Origin: Acidobacteriaceae bacterium | GTDB lineage: Bacteria; Acidobacteriota; Terriglobia; Terriglobales; Acidobacteriaceae | Assembly (NCBI GenBank): GCA_025462885.1 | Contig: JAOAPN010000013.1 | Span: 1-64,000 of the forward strand | Direction: 5' to 3' | DNA length: 64,000 bases | In this document: positions 31,015-40,287 of the stretch, piece after piece | Layout: each line of letters starts with the position of its first letter | Position numbering within the stretch: position 1 is the stretch's first letter | Translations under genes and position numbers: made by a program | The notes under the pieces: model-generated | Seen by the model: only the letters and a program-made list of their open reading frames with translations | Told to the model about the DNA's origin: nothing | Databases searched by the model: none

Positions 31015-32001
31015 ATGGCCACACTACTCGAACAGCTTCGCAGCATGACCACCGTCGTCTCCGATACCGGGGACATCAACGCGATCCAGCAGTACAAGCC
31101 CCAGGACTCCACCACCAACCCTTCGCTGATCGCCGCCGCCGCCGGGATGCCCGAGTACGCCTCGATCGTCGATGACGTCCTCACCCAGGCCCGCAAGGAC
31201 GCAGGCAGCAGCGCCTCCGACGAAGACGTCGCCGCTCTCGCCTTCAAGACCCTCGCCGTAGCCTTCGGCAAGAAGATCCTGGAGATCATCCCCGGCCGCG
31301 TCTCCACCGAAGTCGATGCTCGCCTCTCCTTCGACACCGAGAAGTCCATCGAGACCGCTCGCGACATCATTGCGCAATACGAAAGCGCCGGTATTGACCG
31401 CAAGCGCGTTCTCATCAAGCTCGCCTCCACGTGGGAAGGCATCAAGGCAGCCGAGATTCTGGAGAAAGAGGGGATCCACTGCAACATGACCCTCCTCTTC
31501 GGCCTCCACCAGGCCATCGCCTGCGCCGAAGCGAAAGTTACTCTCATCTCTCCGTTCGTAGGCCGCATCCTCGACTGGTACAAGAAGGACACCGGTAAGG
31601 ACTACACCGGAGCCGAAGACCCTGGCGTCCAGTCCGTCACCACGATCTACAACTACTACAAAAAGTTCGGCTACAAGACGGTTGTTATGGGAGCCAGCTT
31701 CCGCAACACCGGCGAGATCATCGAACTGGCCGGCTGCGATCTCCTCACCATCGCACCGAAGCTGCTGGGCGAGCTGCAGTCCACCGAAGGCACCCTCGAG
31801 CGCAAGCTCGATCCATCCAAGTCTGCCTCCATGGACATCCAGAAGATCAGTATCGACAAGGCTACCTTCGAAAAGATGCACGCCGAAGACCGCATGGCAC
31901 ATGACAAGCTTCAGGAAGGAATCGATGGCTTCTCCAAAGCTCTCGAAGACCTCGAAAAGCTTCTCGCCAAGCGCCTCAGCGCACTGACCGTCAACGCATA
32001 G
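31015..32001 (+). CDS. tal: Transaldolase (TalB type)
   Basis: A 328-residue enzyme of the non-oxidative pentose phosphate pathway, transferring a dihydroxyacetone unit between sugar phosphates. It matches the classical TalB type: [27 protein letters not shown], the Schiff-base lysine in [35 protein letters not shown] and [11 protein letters not shown]. Length equals the family norm. A strong ribosome site (TAAGGAG) lies 7 bp before the ATG. It stands alone; no transketolase or zwf is nearby. Confidence 0.96.
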   Translation: MATLLEQLRSMTTVVSDTGDINAIQQYKPQDSTTNPSLIAAAAGMPEYASIVDDVLTQARKDAGSSASDEDVAALAFKTLAVAFGKKILEIIPGRVSTEVDARLSFDTEKSIETARDIIAQYESAGIDRKRVLIKLASTWEGIKAAEILEKEGIHCNMTLLFGLHQAIACAEAKVTLISPFVGRILDWYKKDTGKDYTGAEDPGVQSVTTIYNYYKKFGYKTVVMGASFRNTGEIIELAGCDLLTIAPKLLGELQSTEGTLERKLDPSKSASMDIQKISIDKATFEKMHAEDRMAHDKLQEGIDGFSKALEDLEKLLAKRLSALTVNA

Positions 32002-32018
32002 ATCCTGCCTTATCCTGC

Positions 32019-32052
32019 GATGGGATGCGCTTAGCTACAGACGCATCCCATC
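32019..32052. terminator. Stem-loop after transaldolase
   Basis: GATGGGATGCG and CGCATCCCATC form a perfect 11-bp stem with a 12-nt loop, 18 bp after the tal stop. No T-run follows, so it may be a transcript 3'-end stabiliser or a weak terminator. Confidence 0.5.
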
Positions 32053-32087
32053 CGGGCAATCCCTTCTCATCTGAATAACCCGCTTCC

Positions 32088-33236
32088 TTGACCGCGATTC
32101 CATCCCAATCCTCGGCCACGCGCCCGCGATTGCTCCATATACGGGAGCTGGATGGAGTACGTGGAATCGCCGCAGTGGCGGTCTTCTTTCACCATCTCTG
32201 TTTTACCGATCTCAGTCCCGAGCAGTGGGGACCGGCGGTTAAAGTCCTATATCGCCTCTCAGAGTACGGAGACAGGGGCGTCGATCTTTTCTTCGTCTTG
32301 TCCGGCTTCCTGATCACGTCCCTCCTGATCAAGGACAAAGCGAGTACCGCCTACTATCAGGATTTTTACTGGAAACGCACCCTTCGCATTCTCCCTCTCT
32401 ACATCGTTTGCCTGGTTGCGCTTGCGCTCTTTGTGCCTGCGTCGAGGCCGGAAGTCCTCCTTTCCGCACTCTTCGTGGTCAACTTCGCACAACTCTTCCA
32501 TGTCGCGGTCCACGGACCGTTCTGGACGCTGGCGATCGAGGAGCAGTTCTACATCCTCTGGCCGACGGTCGTGCGCAGGCGCTCGGTCGAACAACTCGTC
32601 CGCTGGGCTATCGTCATTGCGGGCGCCGCCATCGTGCTTCGTTTCGCCGCCGCGTGGTTGGGTCACTACAACTACCATCTAACTTTTTTGCGCTGCGACG
32701 GGCTAGCCGCCGGAGCCCTGTTAGCCTGCTGGTTTGAGCACCGTCACAATACATCTGCAGCGCGCCGCCGTGAAGGAAAGCTGATGCTGCTCGCGGCTGC
32801 ACTTGGAGCAGCCTGCCTCTTCGCACGCTTCTTCACAACAGAGACCCTGCGAGGCATCGCATATGACGCAGCCCTCTTTCAGACAGGAACTACCTTCATC
32901 GCCGCAAGCCTCGTAGCCTTCCTGATAACGAACAGCGGAAGACCGATGCTGGCTCTCTTCCGCTCTCGCGTGCTGCTCTTCTTCGGGCTGATCAGCTATG
33001 CCATGTACATGGTTCACACCTACGTGCTGATGGCTTTCACATCGATCCGTGGCCCCATCGCAGGCGGAGACACAAGGGCGCTTGCGATTCGATTCTTCAT
33101 CGTGCTCATAGTCACGATTGCGCTCAGCCTGCTCACGCGTTACCTGATTGAGCTGCCGGCGATCTCACTCCGTCGATTCGTTCTCAAAAAGCCGGCACCT
33201 CCGGCCGAGATCGAAGCTCCGCTGCTAGCGGACTAG
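32088..33236 (+). CDS. Membrane acyltransferase, family 3 (OafA/YrhL-like)
   Basis: A 382-residue protein with about ten hydrophobic spans. The acyltransferase-3 signature is present: RELDGVRGIAAVAVFFHH at the start (active-site histidines), YGDRGVDLFFVLSGFLIT, WKRTLRILPLY and GPFWTLAIEEQFYILWP. Such proteins move acetyl or other acyl groups across the membrane onto O-antigen, peptidoglycan or exopolysaccharide sugars. The SGNH domain found in some members is absent. The predicted start is TTG 32088 with no clear ribosome site; a slightly later start cannot be excluded. Confidence 0.88.
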   Translation: MTAIPSQSSATRPRLLHIRELDGVRGIAAVAVFFHHLCFTDLSPEQWGPAVKVLYRLSEYGDRGVDLFFVLSGFLITSLLIKDKASTAYYQDFYWKRTLRILPLYIVCLVALALFVPASRPEVLLSALFVVNFAQLFHVAVHGPFWTLAIEEQFYILWPTVVRRRSVEQLVRWAIVIAGAAIVLRFAAAWLGHYNYHLTFLRCDGLAAGALLACWFEHRHNTSAARRREGKLMLLAAALGAACLFARFFTTETLRGIAYDAALFQTGTTFIAASLVAFLITNSGRPMLALFRSRVLLFFGLISYAMYMVHTYVLMAFTSIRGPIAGGDTRALAIRFFIVLIVTIALSLLTRYLIELPAISLRRFVLKKPAPPAEIEAPLLAD

Positions 33237-33275
33237 GCAGCGGGACAAAGCCAATGCTGAAATCAGGACAGCACC

Positions 33276-34886
33276 CTACAAAATGTAGCGGCTCAGGTCC
33301 TGATCCTTCACAATGTTCGCAACCTGCTGGCGCACATACTCTGGATCCACGACGATCACCTTCTCAATCGTTCCGTCGTCCTTCTTTCGCTCGATCACCG
33401 GCAGCGGGGGAGAAGGCACCTGGGGCTCAGACGTAAGCGGCGCGGAGACATGGACCTCTCCCACCACACCCTCTTCCGTCACCTCGGCACGCGGGCTCTT
33501 GAACAGATCCGGGGCCTGGAAGCTGATCTCATCCAGCACTCGCTCCAGAATCGTATGCAGACGGCGGGCACCGATGTTTTCGGTCGTCTCGTTCACGCGG
33601 AACGCGAACTGGGCCATCTCGAAGATCGCTTCCTTGGTGAACTCCAGCTTCAGTCCTTCGGTCTCTAGGAGCGCGGTCGACTGCTTCACCAGCGAAGACT
33701 TCGGCTCGGTCAAAATACGGACAAAATCATTCACGGTCAGCGACTGCAGTTCGACACGAATTGGAAAGCGTCCCTGCAACTCCGGAATGAGGTCGCTGGG
33801 CTTCGAAACGTGGAACGCACCCGCGGCGATGAACAGGATGTGATCGGTCGAGACCATGCCGTACTTGGTGCTGACGGTAGTGCCTTCCACAATCGGCAGA
33901 ATGTCGCGCTGTACGCCCTCGCGACTCACATCCGGCCCGTGGCCGCCCTCGCGTCCGGCGATCTTATCAATCTCATCGAGGAAGACCATGCCGGAGTCTT
34001 CGACCCGCTCGACAGCCAGCCGCGTCACCTGGTCCATATCGATCAGGCGGCTTTCTTCTTCAGATACCAGGTACTCGAACGCCTCGGCGACCTTCATCTT
34101 GCGCTTCTTGGTGCGCTGTCCGAACAACCCGGGGAGCATGTCCTTCAGGTTGATGTCCATGTCCTCCGAGCCTGGGTTGGAGATCACCTCGAAGCTGGGC
34201 TGGTTGCGGTCGCGTACGTCGAGTTCTACCGTCCGCTCGTCGAGCTTGCCTTCGCGGAACTGCTGGCGCAGCTTCTCGCGCGTCCGGCTTTCGCGTTCGC
34301 CAGCCTTCTCGTCCTGCGGTGATGCGGCACCGTCGGTCACTGCGACGGGAAGTTCAATGAGGTTACTGGACTCCGAGATCGGCGTGACGCCAGCCTCGGC
34401 CGCTGGAGCAGTCGTAACACCCGGCGTCGGCGGCAGCAGCAGATCCAAGAGGCGATCTTCGGCCGCAAGCTCTGCCTTGTCCTCCACCTCTTCCATCTTC
34501 TCTTCGCGCACCATGTCGATGGCGATCTCCACCAGATCGCGCACGATGGACTCGACATCGCGGCCGACGTATCCGACCTCGGTAAACTTCGAGGCTTCCA
34601 CCTTGAGGAACGGAGAGTTCGTGAGCTTGGCCAGACGCCGCGCAATCTCAGTCTTACCCACGCCCGTCGGCCCGATCATGATGATGTTCTTCGGCATGAT
34701 CTCTTCGGCCAACTCCGGCGGAAGCTTCTGCCGGCGCATGCGATTGCGCAGCGCAATGGCCACCGCCCGCTTCGCCGCGTGCTGTCCTACGACATACTTA
34801 TCAAGCTCCGTTACAATTTCGCGCGGAGTCATCTCATCCAGCGCCAATGCCTGATCTTCTGCAGTTCCAGGTAAAAAAATCGCCAT
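33276..34886 (-). CDS. hslU: ATP-dependent protease ATPase subunit HslU
   Basis: A 536-residue AAA+ unfoldase that feeds proteins to HslV. Features: [16 protein letters not shown] at the start, Walker A GPTGVGKT, the pore loop GYVGRDVES, Walker [10 protein letters not shown], sensor region [28 protein letters not shown], and the conserved C-terminus DLSRYIL that inserts into HslV. It is about 90 residues longer than the E. coli protein. The extra length lies in the I-domain (Pro/Ala/Ser-rich segment about residues 150-200) and before the C-terminal tail (Pro-rich, then [12 protein letters not shown]). It is downstream of hslV on the same strand, but an unrelated ORF separates them. Confidence 0.95.
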   Translation of the reverse strand: MAIFLPGTAEDQALALDEMTPREIVTELDKYVVGQHAAKRAVAIALRNRMRRQKLPPELAEEIMPKNIIMIGPTGVGKTEIARRLAKLTNSPFLKVEASKFTEVGYVGRDVESIVRDLVEIAIDMVREEKMEEVEDKAELAAEDRLLDLLLPPTPGVTTAPAAEAGVTPISESSNLIELPVAVTDGAASPQDEKAGERESRTREKLRQQFREGKLDERTVELDVRDRNQPSFEVISNPGSEDMDINLKDMLPGLFGQRTKKRKMKVAEAFEYLVSEEESRLIDMDQVTRLAVERVEDSGMVFLDEIDKIAGREGGHGPDVSREGVQRDILPIVEGTTVSTKYGMVSTDHILFIAAGAFHVSKPSDLIPELQGRFPIRVELQSLTVNDFVRILTEPKSSLVKQSTALLETEGLKLEFTKEAIFEMAQFAFRVNETTENIGARRLHTILERVLDEISFQAPDLFKSPRAEVTEEGVVGEVHVSAPLTSEPQVPSPPLPVIERKKDDGTIEKVIVVDPEYVRQQVANIVKDQDLSRYIL

Positions 34887-34916
34887 ATCTTCTCTTTTCC
34901 AAAAGTAAATCTGAAA

Positions 34917-35264
34917 CTAAAAATCGTCCCTGCCATTGCAGATACCTTGAAGGGAACGACCCTCTTCAATGATCTCGCAGGGAAATCCCTTGCTCACAAG
35001 AAAGTTTTGAACCCGGCAGGCGCGAGCGACACGGACTTCTCTTGCCTCATCACTACTGCTTGGGTCTGTTGCGTTCATTGTGTTGATATCGATAAATACT
35101 CCGCCCGCTAACGTTCCGTCGCTGTGGACGGTCAACCAATGGACCTTCAAGCCATCCTTGAACGAAAGTCTATTCGGCAGTTCTAACTCAGCACTGCGGC
35201 CTCCGAGGCTCCAGGCAGATTTCGGAAAAACACGTTTAAGCAGTTTAGAAAACGCATTTGGCAT
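34917..35264 (-). CDS. Unknown 115-residue protein encoded between hslV and hslU
   Basis: I do not recognise it. The product is soluble, basic at the N-terminus (NAFSKLLKRVFPKSAW) and has a central part with LKVHWLTVHSDGTLAGGVFIDIN and a short C-terminal region with two cysteines. It starts 7 bp after the hslV stop and ends 30 bp before the hslU start, so it would be cotranscribed. Base composition is AT-richer than hslV and hslU, which suggests insertion. The ribosome-binding site is weak. It could be a real small gene or a decayed fragment. Confidence 0.55.
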   Translation of the reverse strand: MPNAFSKLLKRVFPKSAWSLGGRSAELELPNRLSFKDGLKVHWLTVHSDGTLAGGVFIDINTMNATDPSSSDEAREVRVARACRVQNFLVSKGFPCEIIEEGRSLQGICNGRDDF

Positions 35265-35271
35265 GAAAGAC

Positions 35272-35922
35272 TTACTCGGCCTTCAACTCTTCGATCATGA
35301 TCTGGTCGTTGGTATAGATGCAGATCTGTCCGGCAATCCTTAGGCTCTTCTCCGCGATCTCCCGCGCACTAAGATCAGTGTTTTCCATCAAGGCGCGCGC
35401 CGACGCCAGCGCATAGCTTCCGCCACTTCCGATGGTGGCGATTCCTTCATCCGGATCGATCACATCGCCCGTTCCGCTCAGCAGGAAAGTCGACTTCGAA
35501 TCAGTCACAATCAGCAGAGCCTCAAGCTGGCGCAGCATCTTATCTGTCCGCCAGTCCTTGGCCAGCTCGACCGCCGCGCGGCCCAGATTTCCGGCGTACT
35601 GCTCCAGCTTCGTCTCGAAGCGGGCAAACAGCGAGAACGCATCCGCCGTCGAACCGGCAAACCCGGCAAGCACCTTATCGTTATAGAGCTTGCGAATCTT
35701 CTTCGCCGAGCCCTTCATCACTGTCGCGCCCAGCGAGACCTGTCCGTCGGCGGCCATCACCACGGAGTCTCCCCGGCGCACGCAGATAACCGTGGTCGAC
35801 CGGATGCGACGCCCCTCCCCAAGATCCAGGGGATGTGCCAGCGGCAGCACCGCTGCCTTACGGTCGGATGAGTTCAGAGAAGAGTCGAGCAACGGAGAAG
35901 GCGAAGAAAAGGGCGAATTCAT
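35272..35922 (-). CDS. hslV: ATP-dependent protease proteolytic subunit HslV with N-terminal leader
   Basis: About 216 residues. The threonine protease core is intact: [78 protein letters not shown] and DICIYTN-like QICIYTND. In the family the nucleophilic threonine follows the initiator methionine directly. Here the ATG at 35922, preceded by GGAGA, puts 42 residues before it; the only later standard start, GTG, leaves 18. Either leader needs removal for activity. An in-frame ATC three codons before the threonine has GGGGAGGGG six bases upstream, hinting at a lost or non-standard start. Confidence 0.92.
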   Translation of the reverse strand: MNSPFSSPSPLLDSSLNSSDRKAAVLPLAHPLDLGEGRRIRSTTVICVRRGDSVVMAADGQVSLGATVMKGSAKKIRKLYNDKVLAGFAGSTADAFSLFARFETKLEQYAGNLGRAAVELAKDWRTDKMLRQLEALLIVTDSKSTFLLSGTGDVIDPDEGIATIGSGGSYALASARALMENTDLSAREIAEKSLRIAGQICIYTNDQIMIEELKAE

Positions 35923-35981
35923 AGCAATCTCCAGTATATCGCCATTCCCCATCCGCACCAGGCCGCCTCAACTAGCCTGGA

Positions 35982-37580
35982 TCAGCGGCAAGCTGGATTG
36001 CGAGCTCCCGCGATCGCCAGAAAGGTGATGCTCTCCGGCGCGAAGGTCACTTCGCCCGACCGCACCCCTTTACCAGCGAACTTCGGCAAGGTGTCGTTCT
36101 CCTCCATCGACAATTCCTTCCCGTTCAGCTCCACGCGTGATCCCATCAACTCCTGTGAGGTCAACGTATAGCGCTCCGATTTCCCCTCCACATCGAGCTT
36201 CCTTGCCACCCCTCGATTCGCGTTGATTACCAGCATCGAGACTCCGCCCGGCACTCCCCGCAGGCACTGCGCGTAGACGTGCAGATTCTCAGCCGGCTCA
36301 GAGGGCCCGGGATTGAGGACCGTCGTCCCCATCATGCGACGCCACAGAACCGCTGCCCAGTAGTTCGGCCGCGGGGTCAACGTCGCCTCATCGATCAGCG
36401 CGTAATCGCTGGCCGCCAGCGTATTGTGCATCACGACCTTCACGCCGCGTTGCGCCAGCGTTCCCAGTTGATTCAAATAACGGAAGCTATCGACGAAGGT
36501 CGCAGCCCACGGATTTCCCCCGCACGCGGTCTCTCCTGTCTCGGTCAGCCACAGGGGTTTGCCGGGTTCGAAGCGGTCCCGCAGGCGTGCGTAAAACGCC
36601 TCGTCCCGGTTCGTCCGCGCGAGCCACTGATCGGAGAGTGCCGCCTCCGCCGTAGTCTGCGCCGCTGCTCCCAGTGCCTTGCACCGCTGCGAGACTCCGC
36701 CATAAAAGTGGTAGGAGAAAGCATCTACTCCGGGTCCCGATGCCGTCAGCATATCCTCGGACCGTGTGATCTTCATGGTCCCAACATCGCCCAGCGACCC
36801 CGCCTCGCCGACCGATCCAGGTCCGAGAATCAGCATGTCCGGGGCAGCCTGCTTAATATAGCTACGAAATACTTTGAAGTCCTTCCCATACGCCGCGCCG
36901 TCATAGGTCTTCGGCGCGCCACCCATGACCGCAAAGGTCGGCTCGTTGAACATCTCAGCCGCTGCGATGCTGCCGCCTGCCTGGCGCGTATAGGCCAGAA
37001 ACTTCTTCGCCTCCACCGGCGTCCAGATACCATCCCCATCACGAACGCCCGGCGTAATCGCGAACGAAGTGACGATTCTGGCGTCGACCGCCTTCGAGAA
37101 GTCCACCACGCCCTTCCACTGCCGCCGGGTCAACACCCCTCCGAAGCCTTCCGGCGGAGTCTTCATCGCCGGCTCCTCGTTATCCTGAAAATACGTAGAG
37201 TTTGCCCATGTACCGCTGACCCGTATATAGCTAGGCCCGAGGGCTGCCGCCAGCTTACGCAGCCGCGGGTCCGACAGATTGATCGGTTGCCTGTAGCGGT
37301 AGAGCGAGGGATCCATCCCCGCCGGGACAGATGCGTTGGCCGCTTCCGGAGACGCGGGGGCAGCTGAAGCCTTGGCCCCGTATGGAGCCCAGAAGCGGCC
37401 ACCAGTCACCTCCAGCATCTCCACGTTGAACGATTGAAATCGCTCATCCACCGTCGCAACTTTTGCCATCTTTGCAGGATCGATCACGTTATCCGCTGCA
37501 AAACCCACTCCACACCCCATGAGCCCCAACCCCACCAAGCCCACCCTCCACACCGAAACCTTCGTCATCATCATCCCCAT
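35982..37580 (-). CDS. Secreted glycoside hydrolase, heparanase/beta-glucuronidase-like (GH79-type)
   Basis: A 532-residue protein with a signal peptide (VGLVGLGLMGCGVGFA). The (beta/alpha)8 barrel has LGPSYIRVSGTWANSTYF (heparanase-like strand), the acid/base glutamate in AAEMFNEP (about residue 215) and the nucleophile glutamate in PLWLTETGETACGG (about residue 350). A beta-sandwich C-terminus follows. GH79 enzymes remove glucuronic acid from proteoglycans or plant arabinogalactans; in a soil acidobacterium a plant or microbial polysaccharide is more likely. The start has four nearby ATG codons (37580 to 37568). It is not clearly in an operon. Confidence 0.8.
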   Translation of the reverse strand: MGMMMTKVSVWRVGLVGLGLMGCGVGFAADNVIDPAKMAKVATVDERFQSFNVEMLEVTGGRFWAPYGAKASAAPASPEAANASVPAGMDPSLYRYRQPINLSDPRLRKLAAALGPSYIRVSGTWANSTYFQDNEEPAMKTPPEGFGGVLTRRQWKGVVDFSKAVDARIVTSFAITPGVRDGDGIWTPVEAKKFLAYTRQAGGSIAAAEMFNEPTFAVMGGAPKTYDGAAYGKDFKVFRSYIKQAAPDMLILGPGSVGEAGSLGDVGTMKITRSEDMLTASGPGVDAFSYHFYGGVSQRCKALGAAAQTTAEAALSDQWLARTNRDEAFYARLRDRFEPGKPLWLTETGETACGGNPWAATFVDSFRYLNQLGTLAQRGVKVVMHNTLAASDYALIDEATLTPRPNYWAAVLWRRMMGTTVLNPGPSEPAENLHVYAQCLRGVPGGVSMLVINANRGVARKLDVEGKSERYTLTSQELMGSRVELNGKELSMEENDTLPKFAGKGVRSGEVTFAPESITFLAIAGARNPACR

Positions 37581-37776
37581 TTCGTCTTCGCCTGTGTATT
37601 CACCACGCGCTCCGAACTATACAGACCGTCACCGCCTGCCACCAAATGAAAATAATTGTCACCTGCCGCTATAAATCTTCATACCCATTAAGGAGTATTC
37701 CCCGTCCCCAAGCGCAATACGCTATGCTTGCCCCAGAGCCACAGTGTTTCCCCACCTTCCAACCCATTTGTCGCCG

Positions 37777-38289
37777 ATGCTTCGCTCTCCGCGAATCATC
37801 CTGGCTTTGGGCTTCGGGGTGGCGACCGTGGTGGGCGTCTCCAGCTACGTCCTCACACGCCGCAAGCCCACCGCAGAAGAGATCGAGCGGGACCGCCGCC
37901 AATACCTCGCCGCCGGTGGCCGCATCACGGACGGCAGCATCACCGAAACCCAGTGGCTCACGTCCGTGACGCCCAGCACGAACGACACTGACTCGGTGTC
38001 ACCCTCCGCTATCTCATTCGAGACTCCTGCCATTCTCGTCTACCGGTACGTCATCGCAGGCGTCACCTACGAGTGCGCCCAGGACGTCAGCACTCTCGCC
38101 GAATTCGTCCAGCACGTGCGCGTCGACCTGCCCATCCAGGTCCGTTTCGACCCCCGCAATCCCGGCAACAGTATCGTCGTCGCCGAAGACTGGACCGGCC
38201 TCCGGCAGACAGCCAGCCAGCCACATGATTTCCAAACGCACCAGGAACAACGGACGGAGCAGCGCCCCGATCAGCACACTCCAGCCTGA
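37777..38289 (+). CDS. Small membrane-anchored protein, possibly DUF3592-like
   Basis: A 170-residue protein with one N-terminal transmembrane helix (ILALGFGVATVVGVSSYVLT), then a soluble beta-rich part including FETPAILVYRYVIAGVTYECAQDV and VDLPIQVRFDPRNPGNSIV. The Y-x-Y...YE...V-x-FDPxNP spacing resembles DUF3592-type proteins, but I am not certain. The tail is Gln/His/Thr-rich. The open frame begins at GTG 37744; I prefer ATG 37777, just before the hydrophobic segment. Function unknown. Confidence 0.65.
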   Translation: MLRSPRIILALGFGVATVVGVSSYVLTRRKPTAEEIERDRRQYLAAGGRITDGSITETQWLTSVTPSTNDTDSVSPSAISFETPAILVYRYVIAGVTYECAQDVSTLAEFVQHVRVDLPIQVRFDPRNPGNSIVVAEDWTGLRQTASQPHDFQTHQEQRTEQRPDQHTPA

Positions 38290-38318
38290 ACCTTCCAAAT
38301 ATCAGCCGAATTCACAAC

Positions 38319-38341
38319 ACCGGCGAAGATGTAACGCCGGT
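38319..38341. terminator. Stem-loop between converging genes
   Basis: ACCGGCG and CGCCGGT form a perfect 7-bp stem with a 9-nt loop between the DUF3592-like gene and the CDF transporter gene, which converge here. There is no U-run, so termination is only probable. Confidence 0.4.
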
Positions 38342-38356
38342 ATAGGTCGATACTGC

Positions 38357-39301
38357 CTAATGCGCGTGGCTATGGCTATGATCATGCGCAGCGGCGAAAT
38401 CCAGTTCGGGCGGAGCGGAACAGCCATGCGTCGTCTCGCAGCCCCTCGTCTCAAACTGAATAGTCGTATGGGTGATGTGAAACTTGTCCCGGAGCGCCTG
38501 ATTGAGTCCCTCCAGAATGCATCCGCAGTCCGACATCGGCATGTCCGCGATGGTCACATGGCTGGCCAGCGCATGCGAGCTCGAACCGAGTGACCAGACG
38601 TGCAGGTCGTGGACGTTCAACACACCCTCCACGGATTGCATTGCCTCGCGCACACTCGCCAACTGCAGCGTCCGCGGGGTTCCCTCCAGCAGGATGTTCA
38701 GCGTCTCCCGCACGATCCCGATGGAGCTGTACAGAATCATTCCGGCGATCCCGATCGAGAGCAGCGGATCAATCCAGGTGAGACCGGTAAACAGAATGCC
38801 GGCACCTCCTACAATCACCGCCGCAGTCGAAAGCGTGTCGCCTAGCATGTGCAGAAACACGCTGCGAATATTGACGTCGCCGGAGAACTTCCAAAGCAGC
38901 GTAGCCACGGTGCCGTTCATCAGAACGCCAGCCAGCGCCACGAACATCATCAGCTTTGGCTGTACTGTCACCGGATGGCTCAACCGACCAACCGCTTCAA
39001 TGGCAATCCACGCAGAAAGCACCACCAACGTAAGAGCATTTACAAATGCTGCCAGTACACCGGCGCGCTGATATCCGAAGGTCTTCTCCGCCGTCGCAGG
39101 CCGGGCCTGAAAGTACACCGCCACAAAAGAGAGCAGAATCGCTAGTAAGTCCGAAACGTTGTGACCAGCTTCAGAGATCAGGGCCAGCGAGTGGGCACGC
39201 ACACCAAAATAGAACGTGGCAATGACATAGGCCGACGTAAGCGCCATCGAGATCTGCAGCACCCGCTGCATCTTCCGGTTTGGCGTGGCGACCATGTGCA
39301 T
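38357..39301 (-). CDS. Cation diffusion facilitator (CzcD/ZitB-like metal exporter)
   Basis: A 314-residue transporter with six transmembrane helices. Metal-binding sites of the CDF family are present in helix II (LISEAGHNVSDLLA) and helix V (HMLGDTLSTAAV), each HxxxD, typical of zinc-type exporters. The C-terminal cytoplasmic domain has VHDLHVWSLGSSSHALASHV and ends in a His-rich tail (HDHSHSHAH). It exports Zn2+, Co2+ or Cd2+ in exchange for protons. ATG 39301 and ATG 39295 are both possible. The neighbouring OsmC gene on the same strand has its own hairpin. Confidence 0.92.
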   Translation of the reverse strand: MHMVATPNRKMQRVLQISMALTSAYVIATFYFGVRAHSLALISEAGHNVSDLLAILLSFVAVYFQARPATAEKTFGYQRAGVLAAFVNALTLVVLSAWIAIEAVGRLSHPVTVQPKLMMFVALAGVLMNGTVATLLWKFSGDVNIRSVFLHMLGDTLSTAAVIVGGAGILFTGLTWIDPLLSIGIAGMILYSSIGIVRETLNILLEGTPRTLQLASVREAMQSVEGVLNVHDLHVWSLGSSSHALASHVTIADMPMSDCGCILEGLNQALRDKFHITHTTIQFETRGCETTHGCSAPPELDFAAAHDHSHSHAH

Positions 39302-39383
39302 GGAATTATTCTAGTCCTCCGCTCAAAACTTCGCTTCTCGACCAGCGTTGATGCGATAGTGAGGAGCATCGCCCGAAACAGGA

Positions 39384-39409
39384 CGAGGCCCGCTTAATCG
39401 CAGGCCTCG
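39384..39409 (-). terminator. Probable terminator of the osmC-like gene
   Basis: On the minus strand CGAGGCC...GGCCTCG forms a 7-bp stem extended by three more pairs (one wobble) around GATTAA, just after the osmC stop and before the CDF gene. It is followed only by a weak T stretch. Confidence 0.5.
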
Positions 39410-39429
39410 ACATAGTTTGCACAGAGTTC

Positions 39430-39858
39430 TTAGACCAAAGTCGCATCCAGAGTAATTTCGGCTGCCTTCAGCACCTTCGAAAGCGGGCATCCGTTCTTCG
39501 CATTCTGGGCAAGTTCATCGAACTTCGCCTTATCCACTCCGGGAGCCGTCACCTTCGTCGTCAGGTGAATCTTCGTGATGGTCGGACCGCCATCCTTCAG
39601 CAGCTCGAGCGTCACCTTCGCGGTCGTTTCGATCGTCTCCGGCTTCAAACCCGCCTCGGTAAACTGCGCGCTCAGGGCCATCGAGAAGCAACCTGCATGA
39701 GCCGCTCCCAGCAACTCCTCGGGGTTCGTCCCTACGCCATCTTCGAATCGCGAGCCAAAGCTGTATTGCAGCTCTTTCACTGCTCCGCTCTGCGTTGAAA
39801 CTGTTCCCTTACCGTCCTTCAACCCGCCGTGCCAAACTGCGCTCGCGCTACGATCCAT
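39430..39858 (-). CDS. OsmC-family peroxiredoxin
   Basis: A 142-residue thiol peroxidase of the OsmC subgroup, which reduces organic hydroperoxides. The two catalytic cysteines are in LLGAAHAGCFSMALSAQF (about residue 57) and AQNAKNGCPLSKVL (about residue 124), spaced as in the family. The N-terminal part SAVWHGGLKDGKGTVST is the usual OsmC beta-hairpin. A strong AAGGAG precedes the ATG. No OhrR-type regulator is adjacent. Confidence 0.93.
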   Translation of the reverse strand: MDRSASAVWHGGLKDGKGTVSTQSGAVKELQYSFGSRFEDGVGTNPEELLGAAHAGCFSMALSAQFTEAGLKPETIETTAKVTLELLKDGGPTITKIHLTTKVTAPGVDKAKFDELAQNAKNGCPLSKVLKAAEITLDATLV

Positions 39859-40018
39859 GGTGTTTCTCCTTGTAGTTCAAAGTCCAGAACTGTTTTGACC
39901 GAGAGCAGCCACCCAACCTATAAAAACGCGGCCACTGCCTCTGTCACCGTACCTCATTCGATGCATTCGGGGCCGCAACGGAGCTTGAAAATCCGGCGAT
40001 CTGCGATACTCTATCGCA

Positions 40019-40195
40019 ATGCAGACCGTCCCTGCCAATCCCGTCGACGAGGCCAGTACGCCGGAGACCTGCACCCTCCCTGTGGAACATCACTGCGTCT
40101 TCTGCCCCACCTGCTCCTCACGCCTGGAGGACAGCCGCTGCAAACTCGTCTGCCGAACCTGCGGCTACTACCTGAGCTGCGCTGACTTCTACTAG
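40019..40195 (+). CDS. Small zinc-ribbon protein, 58 residues
   Basis: The frame from ATG 40019 to TAG 40195 encodes a protein with an acidic/Thr N-terminus and a compact C-terminal zinc ribbon: [18 protein letters not shown], then [16 protein letters not shown] to the end. The CxxC...CxxC pairs are spaced as in rubredoxin-like knuckles. Proteins ending in CGYY-SCADFY occur in acidobacterial genomes as I remember them, with unknown role. There is no Shine-Dalgarno; a -10-like GATACT lies 9 bp before the ATG, so the message may be leaderless. It is divergent from osmC. Confidence 0.75.
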   Translation: MQTVPANPVDEASTPETCTLPVEHHCVFCPTCSSRLEDSRCKLVCRTCGYYLSCADFY

Positions 40196-40236
40196 CTATA
40201 GAGACAAGACACCAGGCTCAATCCATAGAGAGTCTG

Positions 40237-40267
40237 GCGGCGGGCACACTCTAGGTGCACCCGCCGC
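40237..40267. terminator. GC-rich stem-loop between the zinc-ribbon and glycosyltransferase genes
   Basis: GCGGCGGG and CCCGCCGC form a perfect 8-bp stem with a 15-nt loop between two converging genes. There is no T-run, so rho-independent termination is uncertain. Confidence 0.45.
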
Positions 40268-40287
40268 TACACCTTGGATTTGCAACT

